Notes: generated from the letters alone by a model not told the origin. DNA of 11,435 nt from Candidatus Heimdallarchaeota archaeon (GCA_030628305.1 DAOVRE010000024.1:1-11435), one strand, 5' to 3'. Shown: positions 1 through 6,023, numbered from the stretch's first letter. Numbers and translations: made by a program.

Positions 1-1053
1 ATTGCAAGTATTTTCATTGTTTTAGCATTAAGTTTTGGCGCAATCCAAGCACTATCTACTCCAGTTTTTGGTACAATTGCAGTACGAATGAGTAATGATA
101 AAACAATAAATACTAGTATTGCTGTATTAGAATCCAATTTAGAAAATCTAAAAATTGTTGATTATAATACATTAGAATTCGCTATTGAGATATCTCGAAT
201 CGTTGGACCAGTCATCTGGGTTGGTCATGGAGATGCTGATGGGATTGAAACAGCTGATACGTCAATTTCTTGGGATGATTTTTCAAGGAATATCAAGCGA
301 ACAGCAGCATCAGATTATGTACTATCGTGTTATTCCAGTAATTTAATAGAAAAAACAACACTTGATCATGACGATGCACTAACCTTTGCTGGTGAAATAG
401 ATAGCACTTTAGGTGCACTGATTGTATCATATTATTGTAATCCATCAATATCAATTGCAGAAAAAGCAATATCTCATATAAGCTCTCTTCAAAATAAGAG
501 AGTTACTTATACTCCTCTCTTGATTTTACTTGATCCTGGTGATGGTGGTGGTGGTACCCCCCCTCCTCCTACGTCTGTAGTTTGGGCGAATCCTAACATA
601 CCAGGTGCAGGGTTTACAACAGGTGAGATGATTCTACATGGATTAATTATACTGATTTTAATAATATCCCTCTTTGCTATAACTGCTGGCACCATGATTG
701 GTACAAGTTCCATATTTGCTTCTGCTTTTCTAACTGCCTTAGCTACAGCTGGAAACTTTGTAGCAACTTTGATGATTGTAATCACAGATTTCTGTAATGG
801 AGATTCTTCGATACTGGATTTTATAGGTGATTTAATAGGTATACTAGTTACTCTCATTGATGTTGTAATAATATTCAAAAGTTGTCTTGATATAATTTAT
901 GGGATTTTTGGTTTCCTCCTATTTATGACTGCCTTAACTACGGAATCTGCGGCAAAGGTTGCATGTCCTCCTGTTTGGGCTGTAACTCTAGGAATCACTA
1001 TAGTCGCAACACTAGCTGAAATAGGTAACGCAATTAATGATTGGAAAGATTAA
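1..1053 (+). CDS. Membrane-anchored protein with possible caspase-like (clan CD) ectodomain, 5' end outside window
   Basis: The frame is open from the first base, so the start lies upstream; the first ATG (88) is probably internal because the codons before it encode a hydrophobic, signal-peptide-like stretch (about residues 1-24, counting from the first codon). Residues about 50-175 form a mixed soluble domain. It holds a hydrophobic strand ending in Gly-His-Gly (His76) and, 34 residues later, a second strand ending in Leu-Ser-Cys-Tyr-Ser (Cys110). This order and spacing resemble the His-Gly and Cys motifs of clan CD cysteine peptidases, but the assignment is inference. A hinge at about 178-192 (four Gly, Thr, four Pro) leads to a C-terminal region with about five hydrophobic helices (near 211-233, 238-262, 272-292, 297-314, 325-345). 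The likely design is an extracytoplasmic domain tethered to a membrane domain. The next gene follows after 22 bases. The exact family is not recognised. Confidence 0.72.
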   Translation: MASIFIVLALSFGAIQALSTPVFGTIAVRMSNDKTINTSIAVLESNLENLKIVDYNTLEFAIEISRIVGPVIWVGHGDADGIETADTSISWDDFSRNIKRTAASDYVLSCYSSNLIEKTTLDHDDALTFAGEIDSTLGALIVSYYCNPSISIAEKAISHISSLQNKRVTYTPLLILLDPGDGGGGTPPPPTSVVWANPNIPGAGFTTGEMILHGLIILILIISLFAITAGTMIGTSSIFASAFLTALATAGNFVATLMIVITDFCNGDSSILDFIGDLIGILVTLIDVVIIFKSCLDIIYGIFGFLLFMTALTTESAAKVACPPVWAVTLGITIVATLAEIGNAINDWKD

Positions 1054-1060
1054 CTAAAAT

Positions 1061-1067
1061 GGAGAGG
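1061..1067 (+). promoter_or_regulatory. Shine-Dalgarno site for the small membrane protein
   Basis: GGAGAGG lies 8 bases before the ATG at 1076, in the short gap after the upstream stop codon. It supports the chosen start and co-transcription of the two membrane-protein genes. Confidence 0.7.
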
Positions 1068-1075
1068 ATATTTGA

Positions 1076-1564
1076 ATGAATGAAAATATAGGAAATGAAG
1101 AAAGATTACTTAGACAAGATATAGAACCTAGTACAAAATTGCATACATTGTTACATACAAAACAGTATTCAAGATACAGCCTGTTCCAACACTTATTGCT
1201 ACCCATTTTGCCCCTTGCATTATTCCTTTTCATAGGTTTTCATGAGAACTATGAATTCTTAGTGCAAATGCTCTCGAGAATTGTTCTTATTCTGTACATT
1301 TTAGTAATTCTTGTAGCCTATCTCATAACTAAAAAAATAGATACTCTTTTCATGATAATCGCTTTTGTTATTGAGTTTCCAATATTAGTTTTCCTTGCTT
1401 ACTTTGATCAAATGGTAACTTTGCTTACTCTGAGCGTTATAGGCTCTCTTCCTTGGATCTACCTTCGTATAAGTATCTTTCGTTCTTCCTCTCTTAAAGA
1501 GTCAAAGAAAATTTCTCAAGCGAAAAAAAGTCAAGGTAAGTTTTCAATAGAAAACAAGTCTTAG
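1076..1564 (+). CDS. Small four-helix membrane protein of unknown function
   Basis: This 162-residue protein is not recognised. A polar, probably cytoplasmic N-terminus (residues 1-35) is followed by four hydrophobic segments at about 37-55, 66-85, 90-109 and 113-131. The C-terminal tail (about 131-162) is rich in Lys and Ser, and by the positive-inside rule should be cytoplasmic, which fits an even number of helices with both ends inside. The second and third helices are separated by a Lys-Lys turn (86-87). No catalytic motif or metal-binding cluster is visible. The start is set by a good Shine-Dalgarno site, and the gene lies 22 bases after the preceding membrane-protein gene, so the two are probably one operon and may act together at the membrane. 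A T-rich run follows the stop. Confidence 0.75.
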   Translation: MNENIGNEERLLRQDIEPSTKLHTLLHTKQYSRYSLFQHLLLPILPLALFLFIGFHENYEFLVQMLSRIVLILYILVILVAYLITKKIDTLFMIIAFVIEFPILVFLAYFDQMVTLLTLSVIGSLPWIYLRISIFRSSSLKESKKISQAKKSQGKFSIENKS

Positions 1565-1565
1565 A

Positions 1566-1581
1566 CTTATTCTTTTTTTTA
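1566..1581 (+). terminator. T-rich terminator after the membrane-protein operon
   Basis: A T-rich stretch including eight consecutive T (1573-1580) begins just after the TAG stop at 1564. Archaeal RNA polymerase commonly terminates at such U-tracts without a hairpin, and none is visible here. Confidence 0.5.
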
Positions 1582-1759
1582 TCATTCCCCATTATAGTGA
1601 GTTCTATCTCTTCGAGGATAACCTATAACGAAATATGATGTTAAATTTCACATCTATTAGTTCTTCGAAAAAAGTTTTATGTATCTACCCCTCGAAGTAT
1701 TAAGCTCTTTTTTTAATGTTTAAAAAAGATAATCATTCACATAGCTATAAAAGTGTCTA

Positions 1760-1779
1760 TTGTATTTTATTCAATACAA
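1760..1779. repeat. 7-base inverted repeat (small hairpin)
   Basis: TTGTATT (1760-1766) and AATACAA (1773-1779) are perfect inverted copies around a six-base loop. The element lies about 10 bases downstream of a TATA-like TATAAAA, so it could be an operator overlapping a transcription start. It is AT-rich, so chance is possible. Confidence 0.4.
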
Positions 1780-1794
1780 GAATTCGTGAGGTAA

Positions 1795-1853
1795 TGTTCA
1801 CTTGAAACTGATGAAAATTCAAATCAGATTATCAGCTTTCAATTTGTTCACTT
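1795..1853. repeat. TGTTCACTT direct repeat flanking an imperfect hairpin
   Basis: TGTTCACTT occurs at 1795-1803 and again at 1845-1853. Between them TTGAAACTGAT (1802-1812) pairs with ATCAGCTTTCAA (1831-1842), with one unpaired base, around an 18-base loop. The combination could be a regulator-binding region or a structured RNA leader; nothing visible decides between them. Confidence 0.45.
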
Positions 1854-1865
1854 TATTAGAAGGGC

Positions 1866-1894
1866 GTTAAACGTCAGTTAAACAGTTGTTAAAC
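1866..1894. repeat. Three GTTAAAC repeats with exact 11-base period
   Basis: GTTAAAC occurs at 1866-1872, 1877-1883 and 1888-1894. The start-to-start distance is 11 bases both times, about one helical turn, so all copies face the same side of the DNA. This fits cooperative binding by a regulator. The array ends about 90 bases before the TATA-like element of the glycosyltransferase gene. Confidence 0.6.
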
Positions 1895-1982
1895 ACCACT
1901 TTTTACATAGACTCATATCTAATAAGGTAGGTTCTTGGACTCATTATTTGCAAAACAATGTAAAATATTTCTGTATGAGAAA

Positions 1983-1992
1983 TAATATAAAG
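1983..1992 (+). promoter_or_regulatory. TATA-like promoter element of the glycosyltransferase gene
   Basis: AATATAAAG-like sequence lies about 45 bases before the ATG at 2033. Archaeal transcription normally starts about 25 bases downstream of the TATA box, which would give a leader of roughly 20 bases. No clear Shine-Dalgarno site precedes the ATG. Confidence 0.4.
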
Positions 1993-2032
1993 AAGCTTAT
2001 AACTTGAATGAGTATAATAGGTGTCTTTTTGA

Positions 2033-3223
2033 ATGGGATTCATTGATGAAACTTTATATCTCTCTATAGTTTTCGTTTGTCTTGTTTACTTAATCTCTCT
2101 CTTTAAGAACAGCAATACAGAATGGGTAATATTGGAGATTGATGAAAAGGATTATCCTTTAGTCAGCATTATAGTTCCTACATTGAATGAAGAAGATAAC
2201 ATAAGTAATTGTTTAAACAGTCTGATGAATCTAGATTATCCAAATAAAGAAATTATAGTTGTGGATGGAGGATCAACAGATAAAACTTCAGAACACGTTT
2301 CGAATTATCCTGTCAAATATATAAGTGAACCTTACTTACCCAATGAATGGATTGGAAAATCTTATGGATGTCACTTAGGATTCCTTGAGTCAAAGGGAGA
2401 AGTCTTATTGTTTACCGATGCAGATACACAACATTCTCCTCAATCTTTGAAAACAGCTGTTTGTCATCTTCTAGGAACAGAAGCTGATTTGTTCTCAATG
2501 CAACCCTATCAAAAATGCAAAAGATGGTATGAATATCTAGTTAGCTATTTTTATTTCTTAGGTTTCATTATAGGTGGTCCAATAAGTGATATTAATAATC
2601 CATTTGACAAAGAATCTTATTTAGCGATTGGACAATACATGATGTTTACCCGGGAGGGGTATGAGAATCTTGGTGGTCATAGGGCAGTTAGAAGTTCATT
2701 AGTAGACGATTTAGCCCTTGCGAAACTATGTAAAGAGAAAGAAATGAAATTGAATTTTATTAGTTCTTCTGATTTAGTCTCAACTAGAATGTATCCTAAC
2801 AGTTTTATGGATTTTTACAATGGTTTCAAAAAAAGCATTGCTGGTGGAATACTTACAGTAACGTTCTTGAGATTTCTGTTTGCAATGTTCTGGTTAATTT
2901 ATTATTTGTTAGCTCCTTATTTCTTGATAATCTATTTTATCTCAAAACCAGACTGGTATGTTTGGGATTATGGTATAGGAATAATTGTGAATATATTACT
3001 GTATTTAGCATTTGCAGTCAGTGTTTGGTGGTACTGGAGGAAAAAGGGCGATTGGAAATGGTATTTCTTCCTATTTTTCCCTATTACAATGTCAATAGAT
3101 TTCATTCTGATAGTAACAGCCATCTATTCAGGTCTACGTGGAAAGAAAGTTGTATGGAAAACAAGATACTACTCCACTAAACAAAGCTCATCTAACCTGT
3201 TAGGTAAAGAAATAGAGCAGTGA
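2033..3223 (+). CDS. Family 2 glycosyltransferase with membrane anchor (CrtQ/HpnB-like)
   Basis: The 396-residue protein transfers a sugar from a nucleotide or lipid-linked donor, probably to a lipid or other membrane acceptor on the cytoplasmic face. An N-terminal hydrophobic helix (about 8-24) precedes a GT-A domain: VSIIVPTLNEE at 44-54, VDGGSTD at 77-83, the metal-binding Asp-Ala-Asp at 129-131, and GQYMMF at 200-205, with an Asp-Asp pair at 225-226 in the catalytic-base position. The NEWIGKSYGCHLG segment (104-116) is characteristic of the subgroup containing 4,4'-diaponeurosporenoate glycosyltransferase and hopanoid-associated HpnB. Three hydrophobic segments follow near 278-304, 314-336 and 344-366. 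An in-frame TGA directly precedes the ATG and fixes the start. The gene stands alone, with a structured intergenic region before it and a convergent gene after it. The acceptor cannot be read from sequence; a link to carotenoids is not implied. Confidence 0.87.
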   Translation: MGFIDETLYLSIVFVCLVYLISLFKNSNTEWVILEIDEKDYPLVSIIVPTLNEEDNISNCLNSLMNLDYPNKEIIVVDGGSTDKTSEHVSNYPVKYISEPYLPNEWIGKSYGCHLGFLESKGEVLLFTDADTQHSPQSLKTAVCHLLGTEADLFSMQPYQKCKRWYEYLVSYFYFLGFIIGGPISDINNPFDKESYLAIGQYMMFTREGYENLGGHRAVRSSLVDDLALAKLCKEKEMKLNFISSSDLVSTRMYPNSFMDFYNGFKKSIAGGILTVTFLRFLFAMFWLIYYLLAPYFLIIYFISKPDWYVWDYGIGIIVNILLYLAFAVSVWWYWRKKGDWKWYFFLFFPITMSIDFILIVTAIYSGLRGKKVVWKTRYYSTKQSSSNLLGKEIEQ

Positions 3224-3240
3224 GTATCTTTGTTGATGTT

Positions 3241-3308
3241 GAATGTGATTGGTTACAAATGAGTGACAATATCGATTGAAATAGAATGAAGGAAAACTAG
3301 TCACATTC
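3241..3308. repeat. 8-base inverted repeat in the convergent gap
   Basis: GAATGTGA (3241-3248) and TCACATTC (3301-3308) are perfect inverted copies 52 bases apart. With such a long loop they may be coincidental or help the 3' end of the glycosyltransferase transcript fold. Confidence 0.3.
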
Positions 3309-3332
3309 TTAAACTACAAACACCTGTCATTG

Positions 3333-3360
3333 AAAAAAACATATTTTTGTAATTTTTTTT
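3333..3360. terminator. Bidirectional terminator between convergent genes
   Basis: Eight T at 3353-3360 would terminate rightward transcription from the glycosyltransferase gene. Seven A at 3333-3339, a T-run on the minus strand, would terminate leftward transcription from the MoaD-like gene ending at 3362. Confidence 0.5.
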
Positions 3361-3361
3361 G

Positions 3362-3601
3362 TTAGCCTCCACCTATGGGTGGAAATATTACTAGTAAATC
3401 ATTTTCTTGTAAAATATAGTCTAATGTCTCATGGATTCCATTAACGAAAATTATCTTCGCAAGTTCTTCTTTGATTGTGAACTTATCTATTATGTCTTTT
3501 ATTGTTGATCCTTGTTTAACTTCTATGATTACAGCTTCCCCAATTTCAGTGTTTGGAAGATATTTTCTTAGTGTTGCATAAAGTTTCAAATTAATTTTCA
3601 A
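3362..3601 (-). CDS. MoaD/ThiS-family sulfur carrier with C-terminal Gly-Gly-Gly
   Basis: This 79-residue protein has the length and order of a ubiquitin-like beta-grasp sulfur carrier: a first strand MKINLKLYATLRKYLP, a central helix near 33-50, and a last strand running into Pro-Pro-Ile-Gly-Gly-Gly at the very C-terminus. In the family the terminal Gly-Gly is adenylated and converted to a thiocarboxylate that donates sulfur, in MoaD for the dithiolene of molybdopterin or tungstopterin. Its place downstream of an aldehyde ferredoxin oxidoreductase gene points to cofactor assembly for that enzyme. The start is TTG: an in-frame TGA lies five codons upstream, no in-frame ATG exists between, and GAGG (3612-3615) sits about 10 bases before it. 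The gap to the second MoaD-like gene is 43 bases, consistent with one operon. Confidence 0.85.
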   Translation of the reverse strand: MKINLKLYATLRKYLPNTEIGEAVIIEVKQGSTIKDIIDKFTIKEELAKIIFVNGIHETLDYILQENDLLVIFPPIGGG

Positions 3602-3608
3602 ACTAAAA

Positions 3609-3616
3609 CATCCTCA
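3609..3616 (-). promoter_or_regulatory. Shine-Dalgarno site supporting a TTG start
   Basis: On the minus strand GTGAGGAT precedes the TTG at 3601 with suitable spacing. An overlapping ATG in another frame is closed after two codons, so the TTG is the only sensible start. Confidence 0.55.
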
Positions 3617-3644
3617 CTTGGGTCTTTACACATCTAAATCACAA

Positions 3645-3968
3645 TTACCAATAATCCACTTCTTTCACTTTTTTTTCTATGAAACCATGACCTTTCATAT
3701 GCTGTCCTCCACAAAGCAAGTACATCCCTTTAGCAAAAAGACCTATTCTTGCTCCTTCTGGTATGATTACATCATATTTGCTTATCGGGTTATGGTTGAT
3801 GAATATTTCACCAATTTCATCAAAACTTAAACTTAATCTGTTATTGATAAGATGTGCTAGTGTTTCATCTTTATTCCAGTTCAATTCAATTTTTGATTCA
3901 TCCGTAGAACCAGAATTTTCAGCTAGTCTTCTAAGTTTTCCATAAAGATGTATATTTATGATAGACAT
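3645..3968 (-). CDS. Second MoaD/ThiS-like beta-grasp protein, Gly-Gly followed by a 19-residue tail
   Basis: Starting at the ATG at 3968, the protein has 107 residues and begins MSIINIHLYGKLRRLAENSG, a typical beta-grasp first strand. The last strand reaches Leu-Leu-Cys-Gly-Gly at 84-88. Unlike a normal MoaD, the Gly-Gly is not terminal: it is followed by 19 residues (starting QHMKGHGF, then Lys/Glu-rich and ending Asp-Tyr-Trp). The tail would have to be removed for thiocarboxylate chemistry, or the protein acts without it. A longer frame from an ATG at 4034 adds 22 residues that do not look like the family, so I prefer 3968; an AAAGGG (3980-3985) and a TATA-like element (4011-4019) fit this start. 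It lies between the oxidoreductase and the conventional carrier gene. The beta-grasp family call is fairly secure; the role is inference. Confidence 0.72.
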   Translation of the reverse strand: MSIINIHLYGKLRRLAENSGSTDESKIELNWNKDETLAHLINNRLSLSFDEIGEIFINHNPISKYDVIIPEGARIGLFAKGMYLLCGGQHMKGHGFIEKKVKEVDYW

Positions 3969-4010
3969 ATCGAATAATACCCTTTGTATTCTTTCACAGA
4001 AACAATTTAA

Positions 4011-4019
4011 GTTTTTATG
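4011..4019 (-). promoter_or_regulatory. TATA-like element before the second MoaD-like gene
   Basis: CATAAAAAC on the minus strand lies about 45 bases upstream of the ATG at 3968, predicting a leader of about 20 bases that contains the weak AAAGGG. A second TATA-like candidate, CTTATAAAC (4076-4084), lies further upstream. Confidence 0.35.
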
Positions 4020-4033
4020 TCGATTAAATATCA

Positions 4034-4045
4034 TATCACGTGATA
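4034..4045. repeat. Perfect 12-base palindrome TATCACGTGATA
   Basis: The sequence equals its own reverse complement over 12 bases. It lies in the 152-base gap between the oxidoreductase stop and the second MoaD-like gene, upstream of one TATA-like element and downstream of another. It is a good candidate operator for a dimeric regulator. Confidence 0.5.
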
Positions 4046-4051
4046 GAGAAT

Positions 4052-4068
4052 TTAAAGAAAAAAGAAAA
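4052..4068 (-). terminator. T-rich tract downstream of the oxidoreductase gene
   Basis: On the minus strand a pyrimidine-rich run with T4, T6 and T3 blocks follows the oxidoreductase stop by about 50 bases. It could end part of its transcripts before the MoaD-like genes. Confidence 0.35.
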
Positions 4069-4120
4069 GGAAGAGGTTTATAAGTTTGTATTATTTTTTT
4101 CTATAGTTTTGGGACTGTTT

Positions 4121-5899
4121 TTACATTTTTTCAAAGACAGCATCCAACTCTTCATTTGTTACATCGAATGTTACATCATGAGGCGGAAGTTTTTCATCCA
4201 TAAAGAATTGAGGTAGTCTATCATCATCCTTTGTAAAACCTGCATTCTTATTGAACTCTCTTTCTGTCTTGAGTATTTTATTCCCAACTGTAGTTATATC
4301 GTATTTCTCTTTTCCTAGGAAACCAGCAACAGTCTCTTCTAATCCTTCCATTCCTTCAGCTATGTCTAGAATAGCAAAAGCGATGAAAAGACAGTAACCT
4401 GATTGGTCAACATATGCTGTTGTAGATTGGAATGCTCTGCTCAAATCTGCTTTATTCAGTTCTCGAGGATCTGCCCCACCCGCACTACCTAAAATCTCAG
4501 GTGCAATTGTATATCCTGCAGTATGGTCTGCTCCCATTGTTGAAGTAGCGTAAGTTACTCCTATACCTCTTATTGGTCTTGGATCATATGCTGGCAAAGC
4601 TTGACCTTTAACAACTGCAACACGATCGATACCCCATGTTTTAGCGGCAATATTTGCTCCTTGCATGAAAGTAGCACCATCTTCATCATTAGGGTCATAG
4701 CCTTTCTTCATGAACTCAATTGCAGCTTGACCATCACCCCAAGGGATTTTTCCTGCTTCCATTGCGACTGCAAGGGCATTACCCGCATCGATAGTATCTA
4801 TACCTATATCATTACAAATGCGATTAAGCTTTGCTACATGTTCTAAATTGTCAATAATAAGATTTGTTCCTAATGCCCATGCTGATTCATATTCTAAAGG
4901 TGAAACAATCATTTTTCCTGTGTTCTTGTCTGGTACTGTATTGCTACATCGTATTATACATCCTGGGTGACAAGCATGACCGTATTCTCCTTCAGCTTTG
5001 TCACCAAACTTTTCATTTGTTTCATCGACAAGTTCATGCACTGCTTCACCAGAAATGTTCTTTGCGCCTTCAAAGTATCCTGATCTAAAATTCTTAGTCG
5101 GTAAAGCTCCAGCTTCATTAATTATGTTTTGAAGAACGTTGGTCCCATAATTTTTGAGAGCTCCTTTATCAGTCCCAGCTTTTCCACCTGTAATTGCGTG
5201 CTCGTTGAGGGCATTGACCATCTTTGTACGACCTGTATTGAACAATTCTTCATTCACAGGCATTGGTCGCTCTCCACCAGTATCGTCTGTTATTATAGCT
5301 ATAATCCTCTTTGATCCTAGAACGGCTCCTAACCCACCTCGTCCAGCATATCTACCTGGATCTGTATTCTCAGGATTATTACCAAAAATACCTGCATTTT
5401 TGAGTAATCTTTGTCCAGCTATTCCAGCTCCACATAATCCTGATTTTGGATGTTTTTCCCATAGTTTTTCTATAAGTTCATATAGTCCCATATTGGCATG
5501 CTCATTTGCTTTAATAAACTCAATTTTGTCTTTTGAAATAAGAACATGATACCAATCTTTGTGTTCTGGAAACCCTTCGACAATTACAGCTTTGATTCCT
5601 AGTTTTGCTAAGCGTACGGCTGTTAATCCTCCTGCGTTTGCTTCTTTAATCCCACCTGTCATAGGACTTTTTGCCCCAACAGATAGTCTTCCTGAACTTG
5701 GTGCAGAAGTTCCACTTAATATCCCTGGAGCAAAAACAATCTTGTTCCCAGGACCAAGTGGATCAGTTTTAGGATCAACTTCATCGGCAACAATAGCGCT
5801 TGTTAAACCTCTTCCTCCTAGATATTTGTATTTCTCTGGAATTTCTTCCATAGTATATGACATTTCTGATACATTTATTCGTATTATCTCATTTATCAT
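4121..5899 (-). CDS. aor: Aldehyde ferredoxin oxidoreductase (tungsten-dependent family)
   Basis: The 592-residue protein has the usual family length. The family oxidises aldehydes to carboxylic acids in the cytoplasm, passing electrons through a bis-pterin tungsten site and one [4Fe-4S] cluster to ferredoxin. Seen here: the N-domain GGRGL, a pterin-contact region SGTSAPSSGRLSVGAKSP followed by Thr-Gly and ANAGG, a second glycine-rich segment GRGGLGAVLGSK, and DTIDAGNALAVAMEAG in the catalytic domain. Likely cluster ligands are Cys310, Cys314 and Cys318 (Cys-His-Pro-Gly-Cys-Ile-Ile-Arg-Cys) and, far downstream, Cys503 in Ser-Gly-Tyr-Cys-Leu-Phe. I chose the ATG at 5899; a longer frame begins at TTG 5923 but adds eight non-conserved residues, and a TATA-like element 29-37 bases upstream suits the ATG. 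Two MoaD-like genes follow, and a flavoprotein gene diverges. Substrate specificity cannot be told. Confidence 0.95.
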   Translation of the reverse strand: MINEIIRINVSEMSYTMEEIPEKYKYLGGRGLTSAIVADEVDPKTDPLGPGNKIVFAPGILSGTSAPSSGRLSVGAKSPMTGGIKEANAGGLTAVRLAKLGIKAVIVEGFPEHKDWYHVLISKDKIEFIKANEHANMGLYELIEKLWEKHPKSGLCGAGIAGQRLLKNAGIFGNNPENTDPGRYAGRGGLGAVLGSKRIIAIITDDTGGERPMPVNEELFNTGRTKMVNALNEHAITGGKAGTDKGALKNYGTNVLQNIINEAGALPTKNFRSGYFEGAKNISGEAVHELVDETNEKFGDKAEGEYGHACHPGCIIRCSNTVPDKNTGKMIVSPLEYESAWALGTNLIIDNLEHVAKLNRICNDIGIDTIDAGNALAVAMEAGKIPWGDGQAAIEFMKKGYDPNDEDGATFMQGANIAAKTWGIDRVAVVKGQALPAYDPRPIRGIGVTYATSTMGADHTAGYTIAPEILGSAGGADPRELNKADLSRAFQSTTAYVDQSGYCLFIAFAILDIAEGMEGLEETVAGFLGKEKYDITTVGNKILKTEREFNKNAGFTKDDDRLPQFFMDEKLPPHDVTFDVTNEELDAVFEKM

Positions 5900-5927
5900 A
5901 ATATCAAGTGAAATTATACTCAAGTGG

Positions 5928-5936
5928 AATAATAAA
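5928..5936 (-). promoter_or_regulatory. TATA-like element of the oxidoreductase gene
   Basis: TTTATTATT on the minus strand is centred about 33 bases before the ATG at 5899, predicting a leader of fewer than 10 bases. It shares a roughly 155-base divergent promoter region with the flavoprotein gene. Confidence 0.4.
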
Positions 5937-6023
5937 CCTTCCGAGACAATATGACCAAGAAATGTTCTTTTTCTTCAAAAGCTGTAAATGTTTAAGACTA
6001 TGCTTCTCAGAATTAACAAACAA

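Larger units (their letters stand above)
1565..2032. other. 468-base intergenic region with structured repeats
   Basis: No convincing protein or RNA gene is seen here, and reading frames are short and broken. From left to right it holds the T-rich terminator, an 8-base inverted repeat (CTTCGAGG at 1610-1617 with CCTCGAAG at 1690-1697), a TATA-like element at 1746-1752, a small hairpin (1760-1779), two copies of TGTTCACTT exactly 50 bases apart flanking an imperfect hairpin (1795-1853), three phased GTTAAAC copies (1866-1894), and an AT-rich promoter-like stretch before the glycosyltransferase gene. The length and amount of structure are out of line with the other, compact intergenic gaps in the window. 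Confidence 0.7.

Noticed and set aside
507..878. Minus-strand open frame of 123 codons opposite the caspase-like/membrane protein gene
   Set aside because: It lies entirely opposite a better-supported frame, and its Pro/Gly and Lys/Ile-rich composition mirrors the sense strand.
1635..1703. 22-codon frame beginning ATG ATG in the intergenic region
   Set aside because: It has no Shine-Dalgarno site or promoter at a suitable distance, and its length is expected by chance.
1811..1842. C/D-box small RNA, because of a TGATGA followed by pairing elements
   Set aside because: No D box (CTGA) lies at a suitable distance downstream and no second C'/D' pair is visible.
1866..1894. GTTAAAC repeats as a CRISPR array
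   Set aside because: Seven-base repeats with four-base gaps are far too short for CRISPR repeats and spacers, and no cas gene is present.
3969..4034. N-terminal extension of the second MoaD-like protein from an ATG at 4034
   Set aside because: The 22 added residues do not resemble the family, and the internal ATG begins exactly at the expected first beta strand with a better-placed promoter.
5900..5923. TTG start eight codons upstream in the oxidoreductase gene
   Set aside because: It is a weaker start codon adding non-conserved residues, and it would leave only about 9 bases to the apparent TATA-like element.
5154..5954. Two plus-strand open frames of 131 codons opposite the oxidoreductase gene
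   Set aside because: They are antisense to a strongly conserved enzyme, have no ribosome binding site or family resemblance, and show composition expected of a shadow frame.
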